Assembly (NCBI GenBank): GCA_018003315.1
Contig: JAGNEJ010000008.1
Coordinates: forward strand, 41,803-105,802
Length of the DNA: 64,000 nucleotides
Direction: 5' to 3'
Source: Verrucomicrobiales bacterium
Lineage (GTDB): Bacteria; Verrucomicrobiota; Verrucomicrobiia; Verrucomicrobiales; V1-33
Positions 56,087 through 64,000 of the stretch are shown here, piece by piece; positions within the stretch are counted from its first letter, which is position 1, and each line of letters begins with the position of its first letter. The notes below the pieces were generated by a model. It was not told the DNA's origin, did no database searches, and saw only the letters and a program-made list of their open reading frames with translations. The translations under genes and the position numbers were made by a program.

Positions 56087-56527
56087 ATGGACCGCATGAA
56101 ACCTGGAGGAACCGAAGGGGGGACCACCCCATTTCTGGCCGGCGCTGGGCTGCTGCTCGCCGCCATCGGCGTATATTTGCTGCTGGACTCCGTCCAGGTC
56201 AGTTCCTCCGGTGCGGGCACGATCAGCCGCTGGCTGGTGGGGGCCATGGGCGGATGGGAAACCACGTCGCGGGGCATCATTTTCCTGCCGCTGGTTTTGG
56301 GAGTGGTGGTGCTGTTTTACAATGCGAAACTGAAAGCCGGTTGGTGGCTGCTCTGGGGCGGCCTGGGCATTGTCATCGTGGAAATCCTCAGTCGGCTGGT
56401 TTTTCATTTCTCCATGAAAACCAGCCACCTGATTCTGCTGCTGGGCACCATTGCCGCAGGGGTGGGACTGGTGCTGCGGGGATTGCGGGAGAGCGCAGCG
56501 GACCGCGACGAGCAAAATCCATCCTAG
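56087..56527 (+). CDS. Small four-helix membrane protein of the GAF-subtilase operon
   Basis: A 146-residue protein with four predicted transmembrane helices (TPFLAGAGLLLAAIGVYLLL, FLPLVLGVVVLFYN, WWLLWGGLGIVIVEIL, LILLLGTIAAGVGLVL). No family is recognised. It begins 68 bp after the giant gene and ends 3 bp before the GAF gene, so it probably heads a three-gene operon with the GAF and subtilase genes. ATG 56096 is an alternative start. Confidence 0.7.
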   Translation: MDRMKPGGTEGGTTPFLAGAGLLLAAIGVYLLLDSVQVSSSGAGTISRWLVGAMGGWETTSRGIIFLPLVLGVVVLFYNAKLKAGWWLLWGGLGIVIVEILSRLVFHFSMKTSHLILLLGTIAAGVGLVLRGLRESAADRDEQNPS

Positions 56528-56530
56528 CCA

Positions 56531-57142
56531 ATGACCATGCTTTCCGCCGGTCAGCATTACTTTCTCCCCTCCGCCCGTTTCAAGGAATTCGGGGCGGAAC
56601 TGGAAGCCGAAATGGCACGGTTTGCCAATGACCTCGACCAGGGACAGGAACTGCAGGCCCTGCTCGATCCGCTCATGCGCACCCTGTTTGAGCAGTGCCG
56701 CATCGGCATCGGGGCGGATTCCGGAGCCATCTGGCTCACCAACCCGGAACGCTCCCGGCTGGCCGTCTGCTTCAACACGCCCGGCGATGATTTGACGGGT
56801 GCAGAACTGCCGCTCGGACAGGGAATCATCAGCCTGGTGCTCGCCGCGGAGCAGGGGCTCTGTGAAAACAGCGCCTATCTGCACGCCAGGCATGACAAGA
56901 CGCTGGACCAGCGCATGGGCCGGGTCACCGCCGCCATGGTGGCCTGTCCCTTTTATGTCAGTGGAGAACTGCGCGGAGTAATTTCCTTTGTGAAATTAAA
57001 GCCCGATCCGGCGGCTCCGGATCCGGAACCGTTTCAGGCTGCGCAACTGGTGCAGACCCAGCAGCTTGCGGTGATGCTGGAGCGTCTGCTCAACCTGCGC
57101 ATCGTGCAGATTTTATTCGATCTGGACCGCGGTCAGTTATGA
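56531..57142 (+). CDS. GAF-domain protein
   Basis: A 203-residue cytoplasmic protein made essentially of one GAF domain (about 40-180): DSGAIWLTNPERSRLAVCFN, LPLGQGIISLVL and MVACPFYVSGELRGVISFVK are the usual core segments. GAF domains bind small ligands such as cyclic nucleotides or haem, or form dimers in signalling. There is no kinase or cyclase output domain here, so its partner is presumably one of the neighbours. It is sandwiched between a membrane-protein gene (gap 3 bp) and a subtilase gene (4 bp overlap). Confidence 0.85.
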   Translation: MTMLSAGQHYFLPSARFKEFGAELEAEMARFANDLDQGQELQALLDPLMRTLFEQCRIGIGADSGAIWLTNPERSRLAVCFNTPGDDLTGAELPLGQGIISLVLAAEQGLCENSAYLHARHDKTLDQRMGRVTAAMVACPFYVSGELRGVISFVKLKPDPAAPDPEPFQAAQLVQTQQLAVMLERLLNLRIVQILFDLDRGQL

Positions 57143-57927
57143 GCAGGGGAGGAACCTGGCTCTGTCCGGAGGAGGCGAAACTCGCCGCCGAAACCCTGCG
57201 GGGCGAGGGGGTGCGCATCGCCGTGCTTGATTCCGGCGTGGACACCAGCCACCCGCAGTTGACCGGAATCCGGGTGAGCGATCAGGTGGCGATCGTTGAG
57301 GAACGCGGGCGCATTTTGCCGGTGGACGGCGATGCCGGGGATGTTTACGGCCACGGCACTGCGGTGGCGGGCATCATTCACCAAATGGCACCGGAGGCGG
57401 AAATCGGCGTGTTCCGCGTGCTGGATGCCCGCAATGTCAGTCGGACGGCGGTCATCCGTGAAGGAGTGCGCCAGGCCATGCTGCGGGGTTACCAGATCAT
57501 CAACTGCAGCTTTGGCTGCAAAAGCGGCGCAAAGTCCGTGATGCTCTTCAAGGAATGGGTGGATGAGGCGTGGCTGCGCGGCATTCATGTCGTCGCCGCC
57601 TGCAACAACTACAATCTCTTCGAACCGGAATGGCCCGGACACTTCACCAGCGTGATTACCGTCAACATGGCCCGCACGGAGAGTGCGCATTTTTTTCACC
57701 GGCCTGGCCACATGGTGCAGTTCGGCGCCCGCGGCGAAAATGTTCCGGTGGCCTGGCTGGGCGGACGGGTGGAACAAAAAACCGGAAGCAGTTTTGCCGT
57801 GCCGCACCTGACCGCCCTGACCGCCCGCCTTCTTGGTGCGGCTCCGGGGTTGCCGCCTCCGCTGATGCTGGATCTCCTGCGCCGCATCGCCCATCCCTGG
57901 GGGCCGGAACTGGAATGTTCGCCCTGA
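57139..57927 (+). CDS. S8 (subtilisin-family) serine protease without a signal peptide
   Basis: A 262-residue subtilase with a complete catalytic triad: Asp in VLDSGVD, His in GHGTAVAG, and Ser in GSSFAVPH. A likely oxyanion Asn is in AACNNYN. Unusually for subtilases it has no signal peptide or propeptide and is short, so it is probably cytoplasmic. It overlaps the GAF gene by 4 bp (ATGA), suggesting GAF-controlled intracellular proteolysis. Confidence 0.88.
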   Translation: MSRGGTWLCPEEAKLAAETLRGEGVRIAVLDSGVDTSHPQLTGIRVSDQVAIVEERGRILPVDGDAGDVYGHGTAVAGIIHQMAPEAEIGVFRVLDARNVSRTAVIREGVRQAMLRGYQIINCSFGCKSGAKSVMLFKEWVDEAWLRGIHVVAACNNYNLFEPEWPGHFTSVITVNMARTESAHFFHRPGHMVQFGARGENVPVAWLGGRVEQKTGSSFAVPHLTALTARLLGAAPGLPPPLMLDLLRRIAHPWGPELECSP

Positions 57928-58026
57928 CCCTTCGGAAGGGATGCGGTTTATTTTCCTAATAGCAGCAGCGCGGCCGCGCTGATTGCACGTCGGTTTCCTG
58001 CCGGGATGCCAGCCTCCGGTCCGCTG
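57928..58026. other. Convergent gap with a 16 bp perfect palindrome
   Basis: Between the subtilase stop and the selA stop. CAGCGCGGCCGCGCTG at 57966-57981 is a perfect palindrome. It lacks a T run on either strand, so a terminator role is weak; a small CCCTTC/GAAGGG-like hairpin sits just after the subtilase stop. Confidence 0.4.
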
Positions 58027-59418
58027 TCAGGTGTCCATTTCCGGTGCTGCCGCCCGGCGCACCGCTTCGGTTAGGGTGGCGTCCTGCCCCGGAAGCACGG
58101 TGCGCAGGTCCAGCCGCAGCCGGTTGTTCTCCACGAATCCGATCACCGGAGGGGAGCCCCGCCGCAGTCGCGCGGCCAGTGCATCGACCGAACCATGCAG
58201 CGGTGCGAGGTCCACGGTGATGGAGGGGAGAGAGGCTTTCGGCATGGTCCCGCCGCCGCATCGCGCAAAGCTTTGCCCCACGGTGGCCCGCACGGAACAG
58301 CCCTGCAAAGCGGCGGCCAGCAGTACTGCTCGCGGGTGCATTGCTTCCGGTTTCATGTGCAGGAGGTGCAGAAGCGGGAGATCCGGACGGGCATCCCCTG
58401 CCTCCAGACAGGCCAGCGCGGTTTCCTGGAGTGCGCCGAGGATGAGCTTGTCGCTCCGCAGGGCGCGGAAGAATGGATCCTTTTTCAATCCGGACACCAG
58501 CCCGGCCCGACCGGCAATGATGCCGGCTTGGGGACCGCCCAGAAGCTTGTCCCCGCTGCAGCAGACGAGATCGACGCCGCGCGCCAGAATTTCCGCAGGT
58601 GTGGGTTCATGATCCAAGGTGCCCAGCGATTCCGTGGCCACCACGGCTCCGCTGCCCAGATCCTCAACGACTGGAATGCCCTGTGCCTTTCCGAGTGCGG
58701 CAAGGTCCTCAATGGCCGGTTCGGCCACGAACCCCTCCATGTAAAAATTCGACCGGTGCACCCGCAGAATCAGGGCAGTCTGTGGCGTGATGGCGCGGGC
58801 GTAATCCTGCAAGGTGGTTTTGTTCGTGGATCCCACCTCGCGAAGCCGGGCGCCGCTGGTCTCCAGGATTTCCGGAACCCGAAAGCCGCCGCCGATTTCC
58901 ACCAACTGGCCGCGGGAAATGATGACTTCATTTCTGGTGCCTGTGGCCAGATGCCGGAGGATGAGCACCAGCGCCGCGGCACAATTGTTGACGACGGTCG
59001 CCGCTTCGGCTTCGCACAGCGTCGCCAGCAGCAGTTCCACAAATCCCCCGCGCCGACCGCGATCCCCCGTGTCGAGATCGAATTCCAGGTTGCTGTACTG
59101 GACGGCCACCTCGGTTAGGATCCGGGCGGCGGCGGCTGAAAGCGGAGCCCGTCCGAGATTGGTGTGGAGGAGCACGCCGGTGGCATTGATGACCGGCTGC
59201 AGGCGGGAGCGGGAAAACGCCTCCAGCTCGCTGCGCAGGGCCGCGACGATTTCTGGAAAATCCGGAATCCTCCGTCCGGACTGTGCCTCCTGGCGCAGCC
59301 GCACCACCTGTGCGCGGGCCAGCCGCACCACAACGGGGCGCGGGACTACGTCGCAGTCTGCGACGGCTTGCAGCAGCTTCTCCAACTGCGGGACGCGGCG
59401 CAGCAGTTCCTGGTTCAT
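58027..59418 (-). CDS. selA: L-seryl-tRNA(Sec) selenium transferase
   Basis: A 463-residue PLP enzyme that converts seryl-tRNA(Sec) to selenocysteyl-tRNA(Sec) using selenophosphate. Landmarks are INATGVLLHTNLGRAPLS, the NNCAAALVLIL segment, and the PLP-lysine region CCSGDKLLGGPQAG. Length is as expected for bacterial SelA. The start at 59418 matches the family; the longer reading upstream is unlike SelA. Its presence implies selenoproteins and selB, selC and selD elsewhere in the genome; none is in this window. It lies 52 bp after the helicase gene on the same strand. Confidence 0.94.
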   Translation of the reverse strand: MNQELLRRVPQLEKLLQAVADCDVVPRPVVVRLARAQVVRLRQEAQSGRRIPDFPEIVAALRSELEAFSRSRLQPVINATGVLLHTNLGRAPLSAAAARILTEVAVQYSNLEFDLDTGDRGRRGGFVELLLATLCEAEAATVVNNCAAALVLILRHLATGTRNEVIISRGQLVEIGGGFRVPEILETSGARLREVGSTNKTTLQDYARAITPQTALILRVHRSNFYMEGFVAEPAIEDLAALGKAQGIPVVEDLGSGAVVATESLGTLDHEPTPAEILARGVDLVCCSGDKLLGGPQAGIIAGRAGLVSGLKKDPFFRALRSDKLILGALQETALACLEAGDARPDLPLLHLLHMKPEAMHPRAVLLAAALQGCSVRATVGQSFARCGGGTMPKASLPSITVDLAPLHGSVDALAARLRRGSPPVIGFVENNRLRLDLRTVLPGQDATLTEAVRRAAAPEMDT

Positions 59419-59470
59419 GCGGCCATGTTCGACACAAGTCGGCTCGGTGCAAGCGGGGACTCGCCCGGAC

Positions 59471-61471
59471 CTACTCGCCGGCCAGGAGCTTCGCCCGCAT
59501 CCGGGCAAAGGCATCCTCGGTCTCCTCCGCGTTCAACGGACGGCTTTGGATTTCCCGGTGGCTGGTGTGCTCCACCCAGGTGCTGTCCAGTTCGCGAATG
59601 AAGCTGCTGGGCTGGCAAGGAACCAAATCACCCCATTTTTTGCGTGCGGAGCAATATGTCAGGGTGAGCCGCTTCCGGGCCCGGGTGATGCCGACGTAAA
59701 GCAGGCGGCGTTCTTCGTCGCGGGTGTTTTCCTCAATGCTGCGGCGGTGCGGCAGCAGTCCCTCCTCAAGGCCGGGCAGGTAAACAATGGGAAACTCCAG
59801 ACCCTTCGCCGCGTGCATCGTGATGAGGCAGACGCCGGACTTTTTTTCCAGTGATTCCTGGGTGCTTTCCCGTGAGTCATCCAGGGTGATGCTGGAGAGG
59901 AAATCGACCACGGCTTCATGCCCGCGGGTCTTGCGGTCGCGCAGGGAGTGGATCATCTCCCTGACATTCATTTCCCGCATGGCGCCCTCCTCCGGATCCT
60001 TGCAGGTGCGGCGCAGGTAGGGGAAATAGTCGATTTCGGCCAGCAGTCCTTCCAGCAGCATCCAGACTTCACGCTGCCCTTCGGCGAGCGTCTCGCGGTG
60101 CCGGCCGATCATTTCGAGAAAGCGCTCCACGGCCGCCTGGGTCTTTTTGCTGAAGCTCTGGAGAAATTCAGCGCGCTGCAGGGTACGCAGAATGGGTTCG
60201 CGGCGGGCCGCGCTTTCACTGGTTGCCTGTTCCACCAATGTCTCACCGATGCCGCGCGGCGGATTGTTGATGATGCGTAGCAGGTTTACGTCATCGTCGG
60301 CATTGGCCAGGATGTGCAGATAGGCCAGGACATCCTTGATTTCCCGCCGGTCGAAAAAACTCTGTCCGCCCACGACGCGGTAGGGAATTTTGTAGCTGCG
60401 CATCTGTTCCTCGAATGCCCGGGTCTGGCCGTTGGTACGGAACAGCACGGCAAAGTCCTCCCACGCCAAACCTTCACCCTCCTTCTGGTCACGGATTTCA
60501 TCGACGCAGAATTCCGCCTCCTCTTTTTCTCCGGGCATGGCGATCAGCCGGATTTTCTCCCCCTCGTCGTTGCGGCTCCACAGGTTTTTCGCCCGCCGGT
60601 TCCGGTTGTGCCGGATCAGGCCGTTGGCGGTGTTGAGGATGGCATGGGTGCTGCGGTAGTTTTCCTCCAGAGTGACGATCGTCGGTTTGGGAAAATGACG
60701 TTCGAACTCCAGAATGTTGGAGATTTCCGCGCCGCGCCAGCCGTAGATGCTTTGGTCATCATCGCCCACCACGCAGATGTTTTTGTGCGGTCCCACCAGA
60801 TGCTGCAGCAGTTCCATTTGCAGCATGTTGGTGTCCTGGAATTCATCGACCATCAGGTATTCAAAGCGCCACCGCCACTGGTCGCGCACGTCGGACCATT
60901 TGCGCAGCAGTTCCACCGCCAGCACCAGCAGGTCGTCGAAATCCACCGCATTGAGCAGCTTCAACTGGCGGGCGTATTCCGTCATCACCGCCACCACCAG
61001 CGAATCCGGTTCTCCGGCGGGAATGCCCCGGTTGCGCTGCCGACTCCACAGGGAAAGCGCTGCTTCCGGTTCCAGCTTTTCCTGTTTCGCCCCCATTTTT
61101 ACGATGATCTTTTTCACCAGTCCGCTCTGGTCGCTGGCGGTGTAGATTGTGAAGTTCTTTTTGTATCCGAGCCGGTCGATGTCCTGGCGCAGAATTTTCA
61201 CGCAAAGGCTGTGGAAGGTGGAAATGGTGATCCGTTTGGCAACGCCTTTGGGCGTCATTGCGGCCACCCGCTCGCGCATTTCGTTGGCCGCCTTGTTGGT
61301 GAAGGTGACCGCCAGGATTCCGTCCGGCCGGGTGCCGGTTTCCAGCAGGTGGCAGATGCGCGTGGTCACGGTGCGGGTTTTCCCGGTACCGGCGCCGGCC
61401 AGAATCAGCACGGGTCCCTTGAGGGTGCGGGCGGCTTGCTGCTGGGCGGGATTGAGGTCGGAAAGGCGCAT
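59471..61471 (-). CDS. Superfamily 1A DNA helicase (UvrD/Rep/PcrA)
   Basis: A 666-residue 3'-to-5' DNA helicase. Motifs in order: I (Walker A) LAGAGTGKTRTV, Ia AVTFTNKAANEM, Ib ISTFHSLC, II (Walker B) VDEFQDTN, III VGDDDQSIYGWRGA, IV LEENYRSTHAIL, and V/VI MHAAKGLEFPIVYLPGLEEG and YVGITRARKRL. The 666-residue length is closest to Rep, but UvrD and PcrA differ mainly outside these motifs, so no symbol is given. Role: DNA repair and replication restart. Divergent from folP; the 123 bp between them holds both promoters. Confidence 0.93.
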   Translation of the reverse strand: MRLSDLNPAQQQAARTLKGPVLILAGAGTGKTRTVTTRICHLLETGTRPDGILAVTFTNKAANEMRERVAAMTPKGVAKRITISTFHSLCVKILRQDIDRLGYKKNFTIYTASDQSGLVKKIIVKMGAKQEKLEPEAALSLWSRQRNRGIPAGEPDSLVVAVMTEYARQLKLLNAVDFDDLLVLAVELLRKWSDVRDQWRWRFEYLMVDEFQDTNMLQMELLQHLVGPHKNICVVGDDDQSIYGWRGAEISNILEFERHFPKPTIVTLEENYRSTHAILNTANGLIRHNRNRRAKNLWSRNDEGEKIRLIAMPGEKEEAEFCVDEIRDQKEGEGLAWEDFAVLFRTNGQTRAFEEQMRSYKIPYRVVGGQSFFDRREIKDVLAYLHILANADDDVNLLRIINNPPRGIGETLVEQATSESAARREPILRTLQRAEFLQSFSKKTQAAVERFLEMIGRHRETLAEGQREVWMLLEGLLAEIDYFPYLRRTCKDPEEGAMREMNVREMIHSLRDRKTRGHEAVVDFLSSITLDDSRESTQESLEKKSGVCLITMHAAKGLEFPIVYLPGLEEGLLPHRRSIEENTRDEERRLLYVGITRARKRLTLTYCSARKKWGDLVPCQPSSFIRELDSTWVEHTSHREIQSRPLNAEETEDAFARMRAKLLAGE

Positions 61472-61594
61472 CAGGTGGGTCGGTCGGGCAACGGGACAGA
61501 CTTCACTTCTAGGCAAGGGAGGAACTTCGTCAAAGCGTCGCGAAACAATTTCTCAGGGCTGTTTCGGCAATTGCATTTACGTCGTGTTCCCGCG

Positions 61595-62488
61595 ATGAAA
61601 GTCGGAATGATTCTGCGCTGCCGCGACTTTGTCATCGAGTTCCCCCGCCGCCCCCTCATTATGGGGATCGTCAACGTCAACGATGATTCCTTCTGCGGCG
61701 ACGGCACGCTGGACATTTCCGCGGCACTGGCGCAGGCACGGCAGTTCGTCGCCCAGGGCGCGGACATCATCGACGTCGGTGCGGAAAGCGCCCGGACCAA
61801 CCGTGAACCCATCCCGGTGGCGGAGGAAATTCAACGGTTGCTGCCGTTTGTCAGGGGATTTCAGCAATGGCGCAGCACCGCGGATGCGGCACTGCGGCGC
61901 GATGCCGCCCAGCTCTGGCCGCCGCTGCTCTCGCTCAATATCTGGCGCACGGAAGTGGCTGCCGCGGTGCTCCCGCATGGTGGCGAGATCTTCAACGACA
62001 TCAGCGCCCTGCCGACGGCCGCCAATGCCGTTGTCTGTTCGCAGCACGCCACCGCCCTGCTCATCATGCACAGCGTCGGCGCACCGAAAGTCGCGCACAC
62101 CCATATCCAGCACGCGGACATCATGGCGACGCTGGAACAGTTCTTTCAGGAAAAAATCGCCCTGGCAGCGTCCGCCGGACTGCCGGAGGAACAAATGCTG
62201 CTCGATCCCGGCATCGACTTCGCCAAACAGCGCACCGACAACCTGCGGATTCTGGCGCAGCTCGACCGCCTGCACGTTTTTGGCCGACCCATCCTCGTTC
62301 CGGTCTCCCGGAAATCGGTCATTGGCCAGGTGCTGGGACTCCAGAACCCGCTCGACCGGGATGCCGGCACTCTCGCGTGTCTGGTCGCGGGCCTGCTGCG
62401 CGGGGCGCAGATTTTTCGCGTCCACCACGTCTCCGCTGCCGCCCAGGCCGTGAAGGTACTGCATGGGGTGCTGGCGGCGGAAACCTGA
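61595..62488 (+). CDS. folP: Dihydropteroate synthase
   Basis: A 297-residue TIM-barrel enzyme joining p-aminobenzoate to pterin pyrophosphate in folate synthesis, the sulfonamide target. Landmarks are IMGIVNVNDDSFCGDG, the GADIIDVGAESARTN strand (family GAxxIDVGGEST), and a late PVSRKSVIG loop. The family's usual D-x-GGEST reads DVGAESA here, a mild variation. ATG 61595 is chosen; Met at 61607 is an alternative. With folA and thyA it completes much of the folate cycle seen in this window. Confidence 0.88.
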   Translation: MKVGMILRCRDFVIEFPRRPLIMGIVNVNDDSFCGDGTLDISAALAQARQFVAQGADIIDVGAESARTNREPIPVAEEIQRLLPFVRGFQQWRSTADAALRRDAAQLWPPLLSLNIWRTEVAAAVLPHGGEIFNDISALPTAANAVVCSQHATALLIMHSVGAPKVAHTHIQHADIMATLEQFFQEKIALAASAGLPEEQMLLDPGIDFAKQRTDNLRILAQLDRLHVFGRPILVPVSRKSVIGQVLGLQNPLDRDAGTLACLVAGLLRGAQIFRVHHVSAAAQAVKVLHGVLAAET

Positions 62489-62632
62489 CGGACGGGTCAC
62501 TGGGTCAGATGGGGCTGCCGAGCGCCCCGGAAGTGCGGTGCAAAAATATTTTGCCAAAATCGTCCCGGACAGATAGACGGTTTGCTCAGCGCATTTCCCC
62601 TTCCCGCACCTTCCTTCATCCCTTCCCTTGCG

Positions 62633-64000
62633 ATGCGCACGTTTGTTTTTGCCCGGTGGGCAGCCATTCTGCTGCCAATTTCCTGTCCCACAACCACGTC
62701 CGCAAACCAAGCGCCGGTAGCCACTCCCGCTGCGGTGGCGACGCCGGAGGATTCCCTGCTGCAGATCACTCTTGCTGGCAGCGATGCAGAAAGTCCGTTT
62801 GGCATGCTGGGTGATTACACCCGGCAGCAGTTCATTGATCCGCTTTCCCCGGTTCCGGACAACCTCTCCGGAGCCTCGTGGAATGCTGCTTCCGGCACGC
62901 TCTTTCTCATTCGCAACTATTCTCAAGGGTCAGGGAACGCATACGAGTTCTCCCACGGCGGGGTTCACGTCCGCACCATTACCGAATCGCATTTCACCGA
63001 CACGGAGGCCATTGCTTGGATGTTCGGCGACACGTTTGCGATTGCAGAGGAAAACAACGAGCAGCGCATCTCCATCTGCACCATCACCCCCAGCGCCACG
63101 ACGGTGGATCGGACAGCGCCGGGAAATGTCAGTTTCGCCACGCCCTGGAGTGGCGGCGCACTGGGCAATTCGGGACTCGAATCACTCTGTTATGATCCGG
63201 ATGCGGACAGACTGCTGTATCTGATGGAAAAGCCAACCGGCAACAGCCACTGGTACATCTATACGATGAATCCGGCGGACGGAAGCACGGAGGTTTTGTG
63301 TGACTTATATGCGACGGTGAAAACCGCCAATGTGGCGACTGATGTCTCGGACATGACGCTCGACCGTGCAACCCGGACGCTTCTGCTCCTGAGCGATGAA
63401 AGCAACAAAATCATACGCATCAACCGATCGGGAACGGTGCTGGAAACCCTGCCGATCCAGGATTTCAACCAGCCCGAAGGCATTGCCCTGTCGCCGGACA
63501 GGCAGAAGCTGTTTGTTGTTGGAGAGGCTCGTCAGTTTGCACGCTACGAACTTCCCGCCGCGAATCTGACCTATCAGATTGTTTCCGGACCGTCGCACGG
63601 CACGCTCAGCGGCGCGCCGCCCGGTGTGAATTACACCCCTGCTCCCAATTACCACGGGACGGATTCCTTCACCTTCAAGGTGAATGACGGGACGACAGAC
63701 TCCGCACCGGCCACCGTCAGTCTGACCATCACCCCAGTGGACGACCCGTGCGATCTGGCCGTGGAGCAGCCGACGGGTACGGATTTAGCTAGCGGGAATT
63801 CCACTGTCGCGTTTGGCCCGGCCACGCCCCAGAGTCCGGTGGATCGCGTCTTCACCGTGCGCAACACCAGCCCGGACAATGCGCTGACGGGAATTGCCGC
63901 CTCTTTTTCCGGTGCGCACAGCGGGGATTTTTCGCTGGTGACAGCGCCTCCGGCAACCCTCCCGTCCGGCTCCTCCGCCCAGTTTACAGTCCGCTTCACG
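62633..64000 (+). CDS. Large secreted protein with SdiA-regulated-like propeller and Ig-like domains, cut by the window edge
   Basis: The first 456 residues of an exported protein. A signal peptide (about 1-24) is followed by a beta-propeller resembling the SdiA-regulated/YjiK type (about 65-305), with PEGIALSPDRQKLFVVGE and DMTLDRATRTLLLLSDE as typical blade motifs. A cadherin/Big_9-like Ig domain comes next (about 310-365, HGTDSFTFKVNDGTT). It then enters a repeat of the 'choice-of-anchor' type (FTVRNTS, SGDFSL). The 3' end lies beyond the window, so full length and sorting signal are unknown. It has its own promoter region downstream of folP. Confidence 0.8.
   Translation, partial: MRTFVFARWAAILLPISCPTTTSANQAPVATPAAVATPEDSLLQITLAGSDAESPFGMLGDYTRQQFIDPLSPVPDNLSGASWNAASGTLFLIRNYSQGSGNAYEFSHGGVHVRTITESHFTDTEAIAWMFGDTFAIAEENNEQRISICTITPSATTVDRTAPGNVSFATPWSGGALGNSGLESLCYDPDADRLLYLMEKPTGNSHWYIYTMNPADGSTEVLCDLYATVKTANVATDVSDMTLDRATRTLLLLSDESNKIIRINRSGTVLETLPIQDFNQPEGIALSPDRQKLFVVGEARQFARYELPAANLTYQIVSGPSHGTLSGAPPGVNYTPAPNYHGTDSFTFKVNDGTTDSAPATVSLTITPVDDPCDLAVEQPTGTDLASGNSTVAFGPATPQSPVDRVFTVRNTSPDNALTGIAASFSGAHSGDFSLVTAPPATLPSGSSAQFTVRFT

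Noticed and set aside
57966..57981. The 16 bp palindrome near selA as a recombination or attachment site
   Set aside because: It is isolated, with no integrase or second copy in the window; convergent-gap structure is the simpler explanation.
24425..59119. Recurrent CCTAAC/GTTAGG words as a signal motif
   Set aside because: About 13 copies found, which is no more than base composition predicts.
60314..61594. An apparent 427-residue N-terminal extension of folP reading back through the helicase gene
   Set aside because: The extension is antisense to the helicase motifs, and dihydropteroate synthase begins at 61595.
1..64000. tRNA, rRNA, CRISPR arrays, prophage, or a DGR reverse transcriptase
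   Set aside because: I looked through the intergenic gaps and the coding frames and saw no T-arm signatures, regularly spaced repeats, phage gene blocks or reverse-transcriptase motifs.

Overview
This 64 kb window is a G+C-rich bacterial chromosome segment, almost entirely coding, with genes on both strands. It most likely comes from a verrucomicrobial heterotroph (Verrucomicrobiota, Verrucomicrobiales-like). The basis is the mix of gene families, not a marker gene: giant secreted lamin-tail/CotH proteins, a PEP-CTERM LamG protein, a two-partner secretion pair with 'IGHGG' repeats, a prenyltransferase-repeat protein with a glycine-rich N-terminus, a caspase-formylglycine-generating-enzyme fusion, TIGR03790 and DUF2851 proteins, and a REP-associated transposase. 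No rRNA, tRNA, CRISPR array, prophage or classical insertion sequence is visible.

Layout. 1-3.3 kb: an MglA-type GTPase (cut by the left edge) behind a very long roadblock-domain protein, with an AT-rich upstream region. 3.3-7 kb: a membrane-anchored PQQ-type propeller protein converging on a GH50-like agarase. 7.1-12.4 kb: sdhB without its partners, accD, class II fructose-bisphosphate aldolase, and a Pro/Ala-rich membrane protein. 12.5-19.1 kb: the first giant CotH/lamin-tail protein, followed by a GspF/PilC-type platform protein. 20.6-26.7 kb (minus strand): a tightly packed run read as NlpC/P60-like, GspG-like, thyA, folA, lspA, TIGR03790, DUF2851. 26.8-33.6 kb: prenyltransferase-repeat protein, CAP-domain protein, caspase-FGE fusion, DUF2071 protein, and a PfkB sugar kinase. 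33.6-38 kb: an AttEFGH-like ABC exporter operon with a lipocalin-like AttH/CrtC protein. 38.1-42.1 kb: carB carrying an in-frame transposase insertion. 42.2-48 kb: TpsA/TpsB two-partner secretion genes. 48.1-56 kb: the PEP-CTERM LamG protein and the second giant CotH/lamin-tail protein, which share a duplicated module. 56-58 kb: a membrane protein/GAF/subtilase operon. 58-62.5 kb: selA, a Rep/PcrA helicase and folP. 62.6 kb to the edge: a truncated secreted protein.

Themes. About a third of the window encodes very large exported or surface proteins plus machinery to move or anchor them (TpsB, a GspF-like and a GspG-like protein, PEP-CTERM, an ABC exporter). The rest is housekeeping: folate and thymidylate synthesis, pyrimidine/arginine precursor synthesis, fatty acid synthesis, glycolysis and selenocysteine synthesis.

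Most notable. (1) A complete-looking REP-associated tyrosine transposase, bounded by inverted REP-like repeats, sits in frame inside carB (39538-40260, exactly 723 bp = 241 codons). (2) The caspase-FGE protein ends in a segment shaped like a diversity-generating-retroelement variable region, with a small GC hairpin just after its stop codon. (3) The 9-mer CCTGACAAA (or its complement) occurs at least 12 times, in several reading frames and far above the level expected from base composition, suggesting a DNA-uptake-like or Chi-like signal. (4) A LamG-containing module is shared by the PEP-CTERM protein and the giant protein beside it.
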